A DNA stretch of 64,000 bases, from NCBI GenBank assembly GCA_001630475.1, contig KV419405.1:745841-809840 (forward strand). Direction: 5' to 3'. Origin of the DNA: Sistotremastrum niveocremeum HHB9708 (lineage: Eukaryota; Basidiomycota; Agaricomycetes; Sistotremastrales; Sistotremastraceae). This document shows, one piece after another, positions 12,540 to 23,739 of this stretch. Positions within the stretch are counted from its first letter, which is position 1, and every line of letters begins with the position of its first letter. The translations under genes and the position numbers were made by a program. Under the pieces are notes generated by a model. That model saw only the letters and a list, made by a program, of their open reading frames with translations, was not told where the DNA came from and searched no databases.

Positions 12540-13142
12540 TTAATGATGCGCATGGTCATGGGCGCCCCCTTCGTAACCAAGAGAATATGCTGCTGTTGCA
12601 TTAGAGAGGGTACACGGTCTATGGCGTATTGTACTCACCTGAACCACATTCGGGGCAGCGATGGACTTTCTTATGCGTATTCAATGCCAACCAGATAGTG
12701 TCATGTGAATCAACAGGGAAGCCGGTGCATCCAACCACTCTTTCATCGGCCTGAAACGAGGGGCGTGAGATGGTCATAATAAACATAGCGGCACGATATG
12801 GTTGAGAAGATAATGGGGTCAAAGACTCACGAGAGAAGGGACAACGATAGGGTCGGAAGGAGTTCCCAATCTCGTGACTTCCAAAGGACCTTCTCCGAAA
12901 ACATCTACACCCTCAATCTGACCCAATAATTGCAATCTTTCGAGACCAGTGGCTTGTTCAAGATCGGATGGCACCGCACCGGCTTTGGCACCTGGTCCAA
13001 AGAGCTGAGGCGCATGGCCGTGATCGTCAGAGCGACGAACGGGTGCGCTGGAGAAACGGCGAGCAGCAGAAAGGCTAATCGCACGAGATGGAATGCTTGA
13101 TCTAGGGAGAACACTGCGCAATGTAGGTGCCAGACGCTGCAT
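12540..13142 (-). CDS. COX4: Cytochrome c oxidase zinc-binding subunit (yeast Cox4, mammalian COX5B)
   Basis: Nuclear-encoded structural subunit of mitochondrial complex IV. MQRLAPTLRSVLPRSSIPSR is a basic, Ser-rich mitochondrial presequence. The mature part has QLFGPGAKAGAVPSDLEQAT and GLERLQLLGQIEGVDVFGEG, then a second exon beginning DERVVGCTGFPVDSHDTIW. Zn ligands are seen in VVGCTG and HRCPECGSG. A last short intron splits CPECGS from YSLGYEGG, and the protein ends in a His-rich tail HDHAHH. Length is about 150 residues, normal. An in-frame ATG 30 nt upstream (13172) is possible, but the presequence is complete from 13142. It is divergent from the GH92 gene. Confidence 0.94.
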
Positions 13143-13267
13143 CTTCAAAGCTTCAGGTAGAGCTGATGTCACGCTTCGTCACGTCACGATGGCTTGGAAG
13201 CCAACGACCCTAAGTTCTGTTCACGGCACTCAGCCGTGTACAATCACGCTTTCCAGGTCGGAACACT
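13143..13267. promoter_or_regulatory. Shared divergent promoter, COX4 / GH92
   Basis: Only 125 bp separate the two start codons, so both transcripts must start within or beside this stretch. No TATA box was recognised. Confidence 0.5.
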
Positions 13268-16200
13268 ATGTCCTGGACGAAGTTGTGGATAGCAACGGCT
13301 TGTCTCTGTTTCTGTGGCCTGTGTGTAGCTAACGAGGTTCCCGATGCCTTCCGGGTGCCTTTGAGTGAGAATGTTGACCATGTTAATCCGTGAGTGTGTC
13401 CCACTATTCTTAGTGTCGTATATCTTCATGCCGCCCAAATTTCAGGATGATTGGGAACGGCGGCTGGGATCCCAATAATTCGGGAGGGATGATCCCATCG
13501 ACTGCACCACCGTTTGCCATGACCAGATGGGTGGCACAGACTAGACAAAACTATGTGTCTATGACGCCATACAACCAAACGGATACCAAAATACACGGCT
13601 TCCAAGGAACCCACCAGCCTGCTATCTGGATGGGAGAAAGTGGGCAAGTGGTTGTCTGTCCAGGCCTGGGCACCAAAGTGAACGCCGCATTCGAAGAACG
13701 AGGACTCCGGTTTAATCGAAGCAATGAAGTATCGACTGCGTCTTACTACAGCGCGCTTTTGGAAGTCGATGTTGGAAGTAACATATTTGCCGAACAGAGT
13801 GCCAGTAGGTCTTTACATGCGTGCACCAAACTCCGCATTCTAACAAGAAATCAGCCTCACGGGTTGGTCATCTGCGATTCACGTTCGATGCGAAGGACAG
13901 CTCGCTTATCCCATATGTCGTAGTCCAAGCTACGAGAGCATTCAGACTAGGCAGCAGTAATCCCGAGAATACAACATCACCCATCGGTACAATCACTATC
14001 AATCCAGCTTCCAGAGAGATCGCGGGGCGCAACCCAGAACGCCAAGATTTCATCATCGGCCCCAGTCCAGCCCATTCCTTTGCAGGATATTTCGTTGCCC
14101 GTTTCGACACTCCGTTTGAGAGCTTCGGTACGGCTACTAATGCCACATTACACGAGGGCGAAAGCGCACGGAACGACACCATTCTTTCCGGCTATGTTCG
14201 TTTCCCTGTCGGGACAACTGTTGTGAATGTTCGCATCGGGGTGTCCTATATATCTGTTGAGCAAGCTCGCCGAAATCTAGACAACGAAATCCCGGACGGC
14301 CGCTCGCTTGAGAGCACCGCAGAGCAGACCCGTACTGCCTGGGCAGAAAAACTCGACCGCATCCAACTTGAGGGTGCTACCGATTTCGACAAAAGGATTT
14401 TCTACACAGGTTTCTTCCACACGCTCCAGGTAAATTGTTATCGGCTTCATATTCTCCATTGATTGACTGCGGTCGAACATGCAGTATCCCAACGAGCAAA
14501 GTGAAGACGGCAGATACTATTCAGGTTATGATGACTCAATACATCAAGGAGAATCGTACACTGGATATTCGATATGGGTAAGTCGGTCTGCTCTCTTCAA
14601 ACTTTTTTCTATTCTACGCTCATCTTCGTCCAGGACACCTATCGTGCAGAATGGGCGTGGCAGATCCTATTTGCTCCCGAAAGGATAGCGCCCATGATAA
14701 CTTCGATGCTTCAGGACTTTCAAGAGGTTGAGTTTATCACGTTCTAATGATTCTTGTGCTGACGCGTGCGCTTCCCAGGGCGGCTGGTTGCCAATGTGGA
14801 AGAACATCGTAGGTGAGCACATTATCTGTTCTCGAGGTTCAGCACTGATATTCAGCAGAGACCAACATTATGGTGCGTCAGAAAGCGCAAATTCTCATAA
14901 GTGACTAAATGCGTTCTGAAAGATTGGTACCGATGCGGACTCCATGATCGCCGAAGCCCTCATCAAAGGCGTTACTGGGTTCGACTTGGATCTTGCTTGG
15001 ACAGCTGTCCACAAAGATGCTACTGTACCGCCAGAGGGTGATGCCACCATTGAGTGTGTTTATCAACGATATCACTTTGCCGCTATTAATCAAGAAACGT
15101 AGATATGACGATAGACAAGAAGTGAGTTGATTGGCACATAACATGCACTTGACCGATATTTGACGCAGAATGTTGGTTATGAAGTCCGGGCGGGCCTTTC
15201 GTCTGTTTATTCGCAATACGGTTGGGTAGCAGATGATATCCATTCAGAGTCAGCAAGCCGTACCCTGCGATATGCCTGTGAGTTCGATTCACTTCTATGT
15301 ATGAGTGACACAACTTACAGACGACAATGTCAGTTGACGATTACGCCGTCTATGCTGTCGCGGAAGCCCTCAACCGAACCGAAGACGCTCAGTACTTTCT
15401 GGAGCGGAGTAAAAGTTACCGGACGATCTACAACAACGCAACAGGCTTTATGGAAGCACGCAATGCTGACGGATCATGGGCCGGACCTGACCGTGGCTGG
15501 ACCGAGGGAGACAAATGGGCGTATACGTTCGACGTCGTACAAGACGTTCCGGGTCTTATCGATCTCCTCGGCGGCAATGAAACCTTTGTGAAATTTCTCG
15601 ACCGGCACTTCTTGGAAGGACGTGAGGGTCATCTGATTTCAGGTTCTTTCAACACACTAACTCGGAACACACCAGATAACGATCATACGAACGAACCATC
15701 CCATCACATTCCGTATTTGTATAGCTTCGCCGGGGCAGCCTTCAAAGCACAAGAGCGCATTCGTCAGATTGCGAGAACCGATTACAATGATACTGCAAGC
15801 GGTCTTGCTGGCGTATGTTTCTGAAACTGGAGAGATGACTGAAGGCTGATCACATGCTCAGAACGAGGACTGTGGTCAGATGAGCGCGTGGTATTTGTTC
15901 AGTGCCTTAGGGTTTTACCCTGTGAACCCTTCGAGCGATATCTATGTCGTCGGATCGTGAGTTCGCTGGTTCAAATGCTATAGCTTCCGTTTATATCTTC
16001 TTTCCAGCCCTTTCTTCGACAAGGTCACAATAAATCTGCCTGGCGTGACCAAACCTCTCATCATCCAGGCGCCAGGCGCTCCAGGCAACATTTACATTGA
16101 TTCCCTCACTATCGACGGTATTGTTTCAGACTCGCCTTTCATTCGCCACGAACAATTCGCGAAGGGTGGTGTAGTGGAATTCAAGATGTCACCAGAACCG

Positions 16201-16272
16201 ACGGCATGGGGTTCTGATGCCGTTGACTCGGTCAACCCAGAAGGAACATCTCAGAAGCACTTGGAGCTTTGA
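13268..16272 (+). CDS. Secreted GH92 family alpha-1,2-mannosidase
   Basis: Glycoside hydrolase family 92 exo-alpha-mannosidase, calcium-dependent and inverting; it trims mannose from N-glycans or fungal mannan outside the cell. MSWTKLWIATACLCFCGLC is a signal peptide; the mature chain starts near ANEVPDAFRV. An intron after DHVNP joins MIGNGGWDPNNSGGMIPSTAPPF-like sequence, the family's N-terminal hallmark. Further conserved blocks: FYTGFFHTLQYPNE, SYTGYSIWDTYRAEW, GGWLPMWKN, GWTEGDKWAYTF, THEPSHH-type TNEPSHHIPYLYSFAG near 15700 and NEDCGQMSAWYLFSALGFYP near 15870. The C-terminus closes the beta-sandwich at SQKHLEL. About nine short introns. Roughly 780 residues, normal for GH92. It converges with the ankyrin gene; the stops are 118 bp apart. 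Confidence 0.94.
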
Positions 16273-16389
16273 TGAGTTATCCTCCAATCATATATAATGA
16301 GAGAGTCGATATATTGAGTTTGTAAATATTACAACAAATATGATAGCAAAATTGAAAGAGACTAGAAATGAATGCGGGTACAACAGTTG

Positions 16390-19300
16390 TTAGTGCGTGA
16401 GGCGATTCGATGTGCTAAGGATAATCCTATCAACAATGTCCAGATGAGCCTCCATTCGCGAGATGTCCGTCTGCAAGGCAGAAATTTTACAAGGGAGATC
16501 GTTCAGAAGAAAGCAAGAAAGTTCGTGAACGGCAGAAGACAGATATTTAACAGTCGGAGAGAAGTTATGTTCGTGTCGTAATTCAAGCCGAGGATCAACT
16601 TGTTTAGCAAGAGACGGGTTTTGATTGGAGGAATAAAAAAGACTGGGGAAATCACATTTCGAGGAAGATGTCGTGGAAATATAAGGTGACGGAGTCCATG
16701 TGCGCAACACTTGCTCGAGCGTCTGTTTGTTTGGATTTAGTTCTGTGCCCGCATGGAATCCATGTATGGGGTACACACCTTGGACAATTGATGCCATCGT
16801 TTCGATGTCTTCTCTACAAGTGCAGCCATTCCGTTGATGTTCCGTTCCAGCTAATCAGACAAAGAAGTGTTAGCACAATACAAGCCACCCTTCATACGAC
16901 TCACAGCAATGCGGGAATCCCGATTTTGTGCCAGGCTGGCTTGTATCTTCGCCATAATAGCCGACGATTGTCGTAAGCAACGATGCATGTCCTGGACATC
17001 GACCGTAGAGGTCTGAAAGTACGCCAGAGGGCCAACCGAATATTCGTTACTGGAACGTGAATAGTCGAATGTATCCATGATGGATGGGTTTTGAGCCATG
17101 AAATCCTCGATCCGAGAATCTTGCGAAGACTGGCGACTGTGGCGACCCTTGACTTTCTCTTTGAGCCAACCACTCATTCTTTTTGGGCTGAGTCGCGTCT
17201 CTGGGACGTCCTGGAAATGACGAGCGCTCTTTGCTGAAGGGAATCTCGATGATCTAGAGCTCTTTGCTTCGTCCCCGGAAGAGTAGCGGAAAGAATCGTG
17301 GTCTCGTATTGAGGCAGAACCAAGACTACGAGATCTTCGATGACGGAGTCCTCGAGGACGTTTCGGTGTGAATATTTGAGACGAATTATTTAACAGATTG
17401 GTGGCCAGTCGCTGCACCGACCGGTTACGACCCGAAAAGACGAAGTCTTCCAAGGATCGGGGTACGGAATGTTGCGATTCGCGTCGGATTCTTTCGTTGG
17501 GTAAAGAGGGCCCGTCGGCATCTGTGACCACGATAAAGTCGTCGATGCCGTAGTCATCTCCATGCTCCATAGACTTGATCGATAACGGGTACGCCGAACT
17601 CTCCCGAGAATCTGACGTGTTCATGCTATCATCGTGCACGAGAGGAGGTCTCGTCTTCACTAGTTCGAGATCGACGTAAGCCAGTCGAGCTTCGCAGTGC
17701 AGGATCGTGTCTTGCAATTCTTCAAATTTACGGAAGAGAGAAATTTGTTCGTTGTCAAGTCGGCAGGACGTCTGGCGGACTTGCTCAACAGCCCGGACCC
17801 AGTGATCGCCTACACATTGCATAGATGCATGCATATCTGGCAACAAGGAGAGAAATTCTTCCAGGTCGTCGAGATCTAGGGGCTCCGCAAGCGAACTAGT
17901 GCAATCTTTTAGTTGCGAGATGACCAGGTCTCGATGCAACTCCATTTGTGCGCTGTTGGAAAGAGATGGCTCCATCGCTAAAGACGCATCACTAGACACC
18001 CAGAACAAGAAACGGTATTCTGGTTTCGCTACGTCGATAGGTAGAAGTCTGTTCTAAAATCAGTCCTGTGCCCAAAACTCATTCTCATGACTTTACTTAC
18101 CCGTGGCGATTGACCATTTTGCGCAGTTGGCCATCCACATCGAGTTGTAAGAGAGTCTCCACTAGCAGTCCGCTGGTTCCCCTCTGAGCAGCAACGTGAA
18201 GACAGTTGTTACCATCGACGTCCTGGAGGGTCAATGACGTCCCAAGGTTCTGTACCAAGTGTGCGGCAGCTGCTTTCAGCGCCTGGGCTTGATGACCATC
18301 GACGATTCGCGGGGCAGAAGCAAGGATGTGAAGGGGTCCAGAACCACCCGATGCCAGCCTCAGGTTCATGTCCGCACCACTGCGATGAAGTGCGTTGATG
18401 ATTGGAATGCTGGGTTGCTGTACAGAAAGCGCAAAATGCAATGGCGCAAATCCAGACTCGTTGGCTCGGTTCACCAACAGGGGGCTGACAACGGTCAGAG
18501 ATTCGTCTTCGTGTTCAAAATGAGGCACTGGCGGAGACGGCAAGAGAAGGGTCTGGACCAGGGTTTCATTTCCTGACAGTATTGCTGAGACCAGTTTACG
18601 GGTGTTGGAGATCAATGCGGGGGAGGAGAATGATAGGTTTGGTGGCAGTTGATAACGCTCAGTAGGCTGAGCCAGTCGAGTGGTCTGCGCGAGAATCAAC
18701 TCCGTCGAAGGAACGATTGCCGCTCTTGGATCCTAGACAGGTACGAAAGACCATGAATATAAATTGGTTACAGGGGCGCTGTTCACAGTAGCGAACCTTC
18801 TTCTCCAAAGCTCGTTGCTCTCTCACGGCCTGCTCACAAAGCCACAATATATGCGGGTCATGCTGAGCGTGCTGCATCGCTGACCATCGATTGCTATCAA
18901 GTGTATCCGCCCTGGCATTATACGAGAGCTAGAGAGATATGAGCGATAGTACGCGTGTGATCCATCAAAGGGCGTACCAGGATTCGACAGACTTCGACGT
19001 TTCCATCGCGCGCCGCGTCTAGCGTAAGGGGTCAGAGCTGTGTTCGCAAATCAAGGTTGAATCTCCCTACACATCAGAGGGGTAGCTCCAAGCGCGTCTG
19101 GGGCGTCGACCAGAACACATCCTTCGCTGGATTCTAGCAGGACTCTGACCGCGTCGGGGTAGTCAAGCCAGGATGCAAGAGTAAGAGGAGGAACTCCTTT
19201 TGCGGTAGGGGCGTTCAGCGAATGAAGAGACACATCCGCATGTCCCACAATCAACGCCAGCAGTCCCAGACGCGTGTCTTTGAGCATTTCATTTCCATCG

Positions 19301-19507
19301 ACCCTGAAAAGTACGAATCAGCCTCCAAGTTTTCGAACGCGTGTTTCAGATTGACTCGTACTCGTCTTGCAATAACGCGTGTACAATCAGGTTTCTGTCG
19401 TGTTCGTCGTGTTCGTTGATGTCCTCGCCACGTGCAAGCGCCTCTCGGAATAGGTCAACATCTCCTCTCGTGAAAGCTTCGTGCAGAGTCGGTCCGTTGC
19501 TACACAT
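16390..19507 (-). CDS. Ankyrin-repeat protein with coiled-coil C-terminus
   Basis: Multi-exon gene on the minus strand. It opens MCSNGPTLHEAFTRGDVDLF, an ankyrin helix pair, then DVSLHSLNAPTAKGVPPLTLAS and LLESSEGCVLVDAPDALGATP. A central exon (18699-18097) has a clear repeat pair ending GNNCLHVAAQRGTSGLLVETLL. The third quarter (18008-16851) is a helical, acidic and Ser/Arg-rich segment with possible coiled coil (EEFLSLLPDMHASMQCVGDH), and the last exon ends SNRLTH. I know of no characterised homologue; a scaffold role is typical of such proteins. Translation here starts at the ATG at 19507. That ATG abuts a LINE, and joining the DNA on the far side of the LINE would extend the frame upstream (see findings), so the N-terminus may be altered by the insertion. 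Confidence 0.72.
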
Positions 19508-19572
19508 GCGGGCTTATTCGTGCCGCCCGGCGGTCTGAGACTGAGGAATGCAGCAGAGGCGATGTTGAGGGG

Positions 19573-21459
19573 ATGAAGGCTACAGGAGAAACGACATTAC
19601 GGGAAACCAGGAGAGTCGGTCCCTTTCTATCTGCTCTTATCACTAATCGCCTCTCCTCATGGGCTGCAACCCATGACATTATCCCGCCCTATCAAAATGG
19701 ATTTCGCCCTGGAGCCCGAACTCTCGATAATTTCTTCGTTCTTCGGTGCGCAATTGACCGAGCACGCGCTTCAGGACATACCCTCTATGTCTCTTTCATT
19801 GATGTCTCGAATGCTTTCCCATCTACTCATCGCCCCGCTCTATGGCTCAAGTTATACAACATGGGTATATCAGGGCCTATATTCGACTGGATCCGCATGA
19901 TATACTCGTCAATGGAGTACTTCGCTCGCCTCGGCTCCGACACCTCTGATACCTTTGCCTCGTCACGCGGCATCCTACAAGGAGATCCGCTCTCCCCTCT
20001 CCTCTTTATCCTTTTCTTATCGGACATCGTCATCCCAGCCGACCCTGACGACATCTCCTTATCATCACTTCAAATCCCTATTCCAATCCTAGCACACGCC
20101 GACGATCTTCTCACCATATCCCTCTCTCCCTCTGGCCTTCAACGTCGCCTCACGACTATCACGTCATGGTGCTCCTCTCAGTTTCTCCTTATCAACGCCG
20201 GCAAGTCCTACGCAATGGCCTTCGGGCCTCTTCCCAGCGTCCTACCCCGTCTTCTCATCCACGACGTCGCACTTGAATGGAAAGATATTGGACGCTACCT
20301 CGGCGCTCTCGTGCAATCTTCTCAACGAGATATATTTGCCCCCCACTATCGCACCCAAGGCTCTAAGTCGGCAAGCACTGGTGCTTTAATCGGTGCTATT
20401 CAAAATGCTATCGGTCCCCTTCTCATCCAGGACGCGCTGCTATTATACAAAGCGCGTGTGGATCCTATCCTTACCTATGGATGCGAAATCATGCCTGACG
20501 TGACTCCGTCATCACTGTATGAACTACAGTCGTCCCAACGTCAATTCATTCGTAATCGCTTAGGTAAGCCTTCCTATCACACGTTTTTGACAGTCCTCTC
20601 ATCTCTTCGTCTGGCATACTCAGGTCTACCTGCGAATTCTCTGATTGCCCCGCTCTACACTGAAACTGGTCTATGGCCTATTCAATACCGGCGCCTGGAT
20701 CTCACCTTACGATACCTCATGTTCCTTCGGGAACTTCCCCCCTCGCGACTCGCAGCCATCGCCTTTCAGGACCAAAGACTTCTTGCCTCCGCAGGCTCTC
20801 CTTGCTGGTTCACTGATCTCCGGAACATCACCAAACTGCTTTCGCCCAACATCCTCCCCTTTCTTTCATACGAAGCCACGCTCCTTCGGCCCGACATCCA
20901 TGACTTTATTCAACAGTCTGTGACCAGCTCACTCAGCTTCGACATCACCTCCAGTCATAAACTCCATCTGCTTCGCTCCCTCCGCTTTTACAATAAAAAC
21001 GGCATCCTCAGTGACCCACGCACCTCCTTCACACCCTCCCTTCAACCATACATGCTTGTCGCTCGCTCGTCACACCGCGATGCCCTTATTCGCCTGCTCT
21101 TCTCTGCTCACCACTACGCCACTGAAACCCTCCGGCACCGCAATCGACGTCGACCTCCAATCCCTTATAATCAGCGTCTATGTCGGTTCTGTGCACTTGC
21201 CATAGAAGACGAGTCCCATGCCCTTCTTGTTTGCAAAGGCGATTCCGAACTCATGTTGCTACGCTCTCATTTCCTCACCAAGGTCTTTGCGGAGATTCCC
21301 ACTCTCCGTCCCACGCCTCACACTCTCCCCTGCCAATTACTCCTCGCCCTCCTCGCACGACCTTCCCTTCATAATCTCATTGCTGCCTATGTGCACCGCG
21401 TTGCGCAAAGATTCGACAAATTTGCTCTCCCCAGACAATACGATGATGATGACTTTTAA
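19573..21459 (+). pseudogene. LINE reverse transcriptase, 5'-truncated but otherwise open
   Basis: Reverse transcriptase with C-terminal zinc knuckle. RT landmarks: IPPYQNGFRPGARTLDNFF, YVSFIDVSNAFPSTHR (first catalytic Asp), SRGILQGDPLSPLLF, and ILAHADDLLTISL (catalytic DD). The residue before ADD is His instead of the common Tyr or Phe; many fungal LINEs vary here. A thumb region and QRQFIRNRLGK follow. Near the end CRFCALAIEDESHALLVC is a C-x2-C...H-x4-C knuckle of this fungal clade. The frame has no stop over 1.9 kb, suggesting a fairly recent insertion. The ATG at 19573 is probably accidental; the frame is open further upstream. The strand is very pyrimidine-rich, unlike host genes. Not mobile by itself because the endonuclease is gone. 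Confidence 0.85.
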
Positions 21460-21695
21460 TAATTCTAGTAATAACTCCCTTTTAATACCTCCTTCATATT
21501 ATTCTTTCTCACCGTATCTGTATTTCAATATATCGCTATGCATTTCCCTGCCGCACATGTTAGACTGCGAGAAATTGGAGTCCTTTACGGCCCTTTGGAC
21601 GTACTCTACATGTGTCTACTCAAAGGCTCGTATGACCTTACGGTTTCTACCGATGGCATACACCCCGCAGCTCTCGCGAAGGGCAACAAGCGGTT

Positions 21696-21718
21696 CACAC
21701 ACACACACACACACACAC
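21696..21718 (+). repeat. CA microsatellite, LINE 3' tail
   Basis: About eleven CA units ending the LINE. The same kind of tail, with similar sequence before it, ends the relic at 7270-7289. Confidence 0.9.
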
Positions 21719-21839
21719 TGCGGGACATTTCATGCCTCAAGGCAATAGGGGTGCATAGCGCCCAGGACCAAAAGAAGTAACGACACATTTGCTGACATAA
21801 CGACTCTGATATAGCATCTCGGCATCGCGGTAACAACAC

Positions 21840-23330
21840 TCTGAGTCTTACTTCATTTTTGGTTCAATCGTCAAAGTAATTGCGAAATCTGGCAATATGA
21901 CAATGTCTTTGTTGTCAACTCATCTTTGCACAATTTTGTGAACCCCGAACGCAATATTCAGTACCTTCTTCGCTAACGCTATTGTCGTCTGATCGACGAA
22001 TGGGCTTGGGCCTCTATATCCATTTCGTATCGGGGTTGTCGCAGTAACGTGCAAGCCCTGCCTGATACTAGTATGGGACATATGTTCATCATCACCTCTG
22101 TCGCGAAAATCGAGTCAAGACTTGCTCCAGTGTCCTGTCTCTGGCCGCGCAACAGTCCGACCGCAGTCGACAAATCGAATTATCAAAAGTTGCGCAGGTG
22201 CTGTGGACCGTTAGCAATATTTTCGCTGGACCACGTCGCCTTTTGACTTGCTAGCCACGGTGAGTCTCCATCCTCAATTGCATTATAGAACGAGCATCCG
22301 AACTGGACTGAATTCATAGGGAATCATCTACGATCCACTTTATTGATCGGAAATGAACGCCATGATCTCCCAAGTGATCTTCGCTTCTCTCCTATCGATT
22401 TCGCTCGAGTCAAAATGTGATCATACTGCAATCTTTACCTTCGGAGCGCCATTTTCTTTGGGCTGAAGGCTCGGGGATTATTGACCGAATTGATTGATAC
22501 AGTCCTGCGAACGAAGGACCAATAGTGGCCTAATAGCTGGTAAGCGATTATGCATGTCTTTGTATTCTGTGAGCGGAACTGATAGGCCCACTCAGCTCCA
22601 AAATCGACTTAAGTCCAAGTCGATGAATCCTGTCTCTGTGGTGCAATACTCCTACTGCGCTCAACATTGATCACTTCAGATCGAACTATCAGGAGTGACA
22701 ATACCAGACTTTGGGACCAAGAACGACTTTCTTTGCCCAAGCTCCTCGCTGTGAGTTACCATCTCGGGTGCATCATGATTCAGGCATCCAATTAATTGAA
22801 TCCACCCAGGATCGTCTGCAACCCCTTGATCAAATGGCAGTGGCCACGACGATGACTTCTGTCTTATCGAACTCTCCCGGACCGAAATGAGATCGCAGTA
22901 CGATCTCATCCATCACATGGACATTCTCCGAGTCGCTTCTTCGAAATCGTGCAGAGTCTTCGTCGAAGAAATCTAATGCTGCAACTTGACGAATCAACGT
23001 TGTATTTCATGTCTGGTAAGTGATCATGCGGTTCGACCCATTGGCTGAGCCGTACTAACAGGCCTAAGCCAGGCCAGCAATGATATTGTCTGCGCTAGGA
23101 CCTACTACACCGTGCTAAATGACGCTGAGAGGCCCGCGGGATCCATGGGTCCATGGGTCAAGAGCCCAGCGATTGATCATTGTGAGATATCTCTGCGACA
23201 TGAACACCAGAAGCAGGAACCTGAATGAACATTTAGACTCGGGATTCGATGCAGTGCTGAATTCGAAAGCGTTCGTCGCTACAGTATATCGGAAGCTGCC
23301 GACTGCGTAGGCTGTGCTTGCTCAAGGGCC
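21840..23330 (+). pseudogene. Decayed multi-exon coding tract, family unknown
   Basis: Plus-strand segments look coding and are separated by good splice signals. One frame gives SVLSLAAQQSDRSRQIELSK and VAQVLWTVSNIFAGPRRL (22090-22245), then a stop. After an apparent intron (GTGAGT...CATAG, to 22319) comes GNERHDLPSDLRFSPIDFAR, a TGA, then YLRSAIFFGLKARGLLTELI and a TAG. A further GTAAGC...GATAG intron and similar tracts follow to about 22990. Several stops are TGA within TGATCA (three times), which could derive from CGA by C-to-T change. I recognise no family. Either a pseudogene or coincidence; no intact model was found. Confidence 0.25.
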
Positions 23331-23344
23331 GGACTTACTGGGCA

Positions 23345-23735
23345 AAAACAATTCATTCGTCGGCTTTCACGATCCACTCATGAAGAGGAGCGAAGAAGTG
23401 CTTATGGGCTGTGCGTACCATATAGAATAACGGCGGGCGAGGTAGTCGAGTTGGAAGAATGCTGTATTTCACAGGGCTGATTAACTGGATGTCGCGACCC
23501 AGGTTCAACTCAGTCAAGCCCCCGCGTAGGGGGTGTTGGAATACAGCAGACGACCGGCCCGATGAGACCGTCCCTCCGGTGAACGAATCGTGGGCTCTCC
23601 TTGAACACGCCGAACTGGCCATCTCATCCCGAGGTTGATCCCGGAGGGTGACGCTCATTCCCGTTGGAATGAGGTAGTGGCTACTAGGTGAGGGAGTCTG
23701 GGAGATCGTTTGTTTCTTGTTTTATTCTATAATTA
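23345..23735 (+). mobile_element. SINE-like repeat, copy 1 (pol III A and B boxes)
   Basis: Matches, in inverted orientation, the copy at 28320-28735. The core of about 190 nt differs at about eight positions by eye. It contains TAGTCGAGTTGG (23443-23454), a fit to the A-box consensus TRGYNNARNNGG, and GGTTCAACTC (23502-23511), a near fit to the B box, 47 nt apart as in tRNA-derived SINEs. A CCCCC/GGGGG hairpin follows at 23519-23533. The right end is T-rich (TTTGTTTCTTGTTTTATTC). Outer limits are approximate. Confidence 0.6.
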
Positions 23736-23739
23736 TTTT

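Larger units (their letters stand above)
19512..21718 (+). mobile_element. 5'-truncated non-LTR retrotransposon (LINE)
   Basis: Contains a 628-residue reverse transcriptase frame (19573-21459), about 230 bp of 3' UTR and a CA-repeat tail (21696-21718). Endonuclease and ORF1 are absent, and the first RT motif is incomplete, so it is 5' truncated, as target-primed insertion often leaves. The right end is set by the CA tail. The left end is uncertain: recognisable RT sequence begins near 19615, and 19512 is chosen because TGCGGG occurs at 19506-19511 and again directly after the tail, a possible target-site duplication. It lies antisense to, and directly upstream of, the ankyrin gene. Confidence 0.75.

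Noticed and set aside
23345-23735. Protein-coding frame (ARRAHDSFTGGTVSSGRSSA) in the SINE-like repeat, shared by both copies
   Set aside because: Similarity is at DNA level across both coding and non-coding parts, with pol III boxes; the frame is a by-product.
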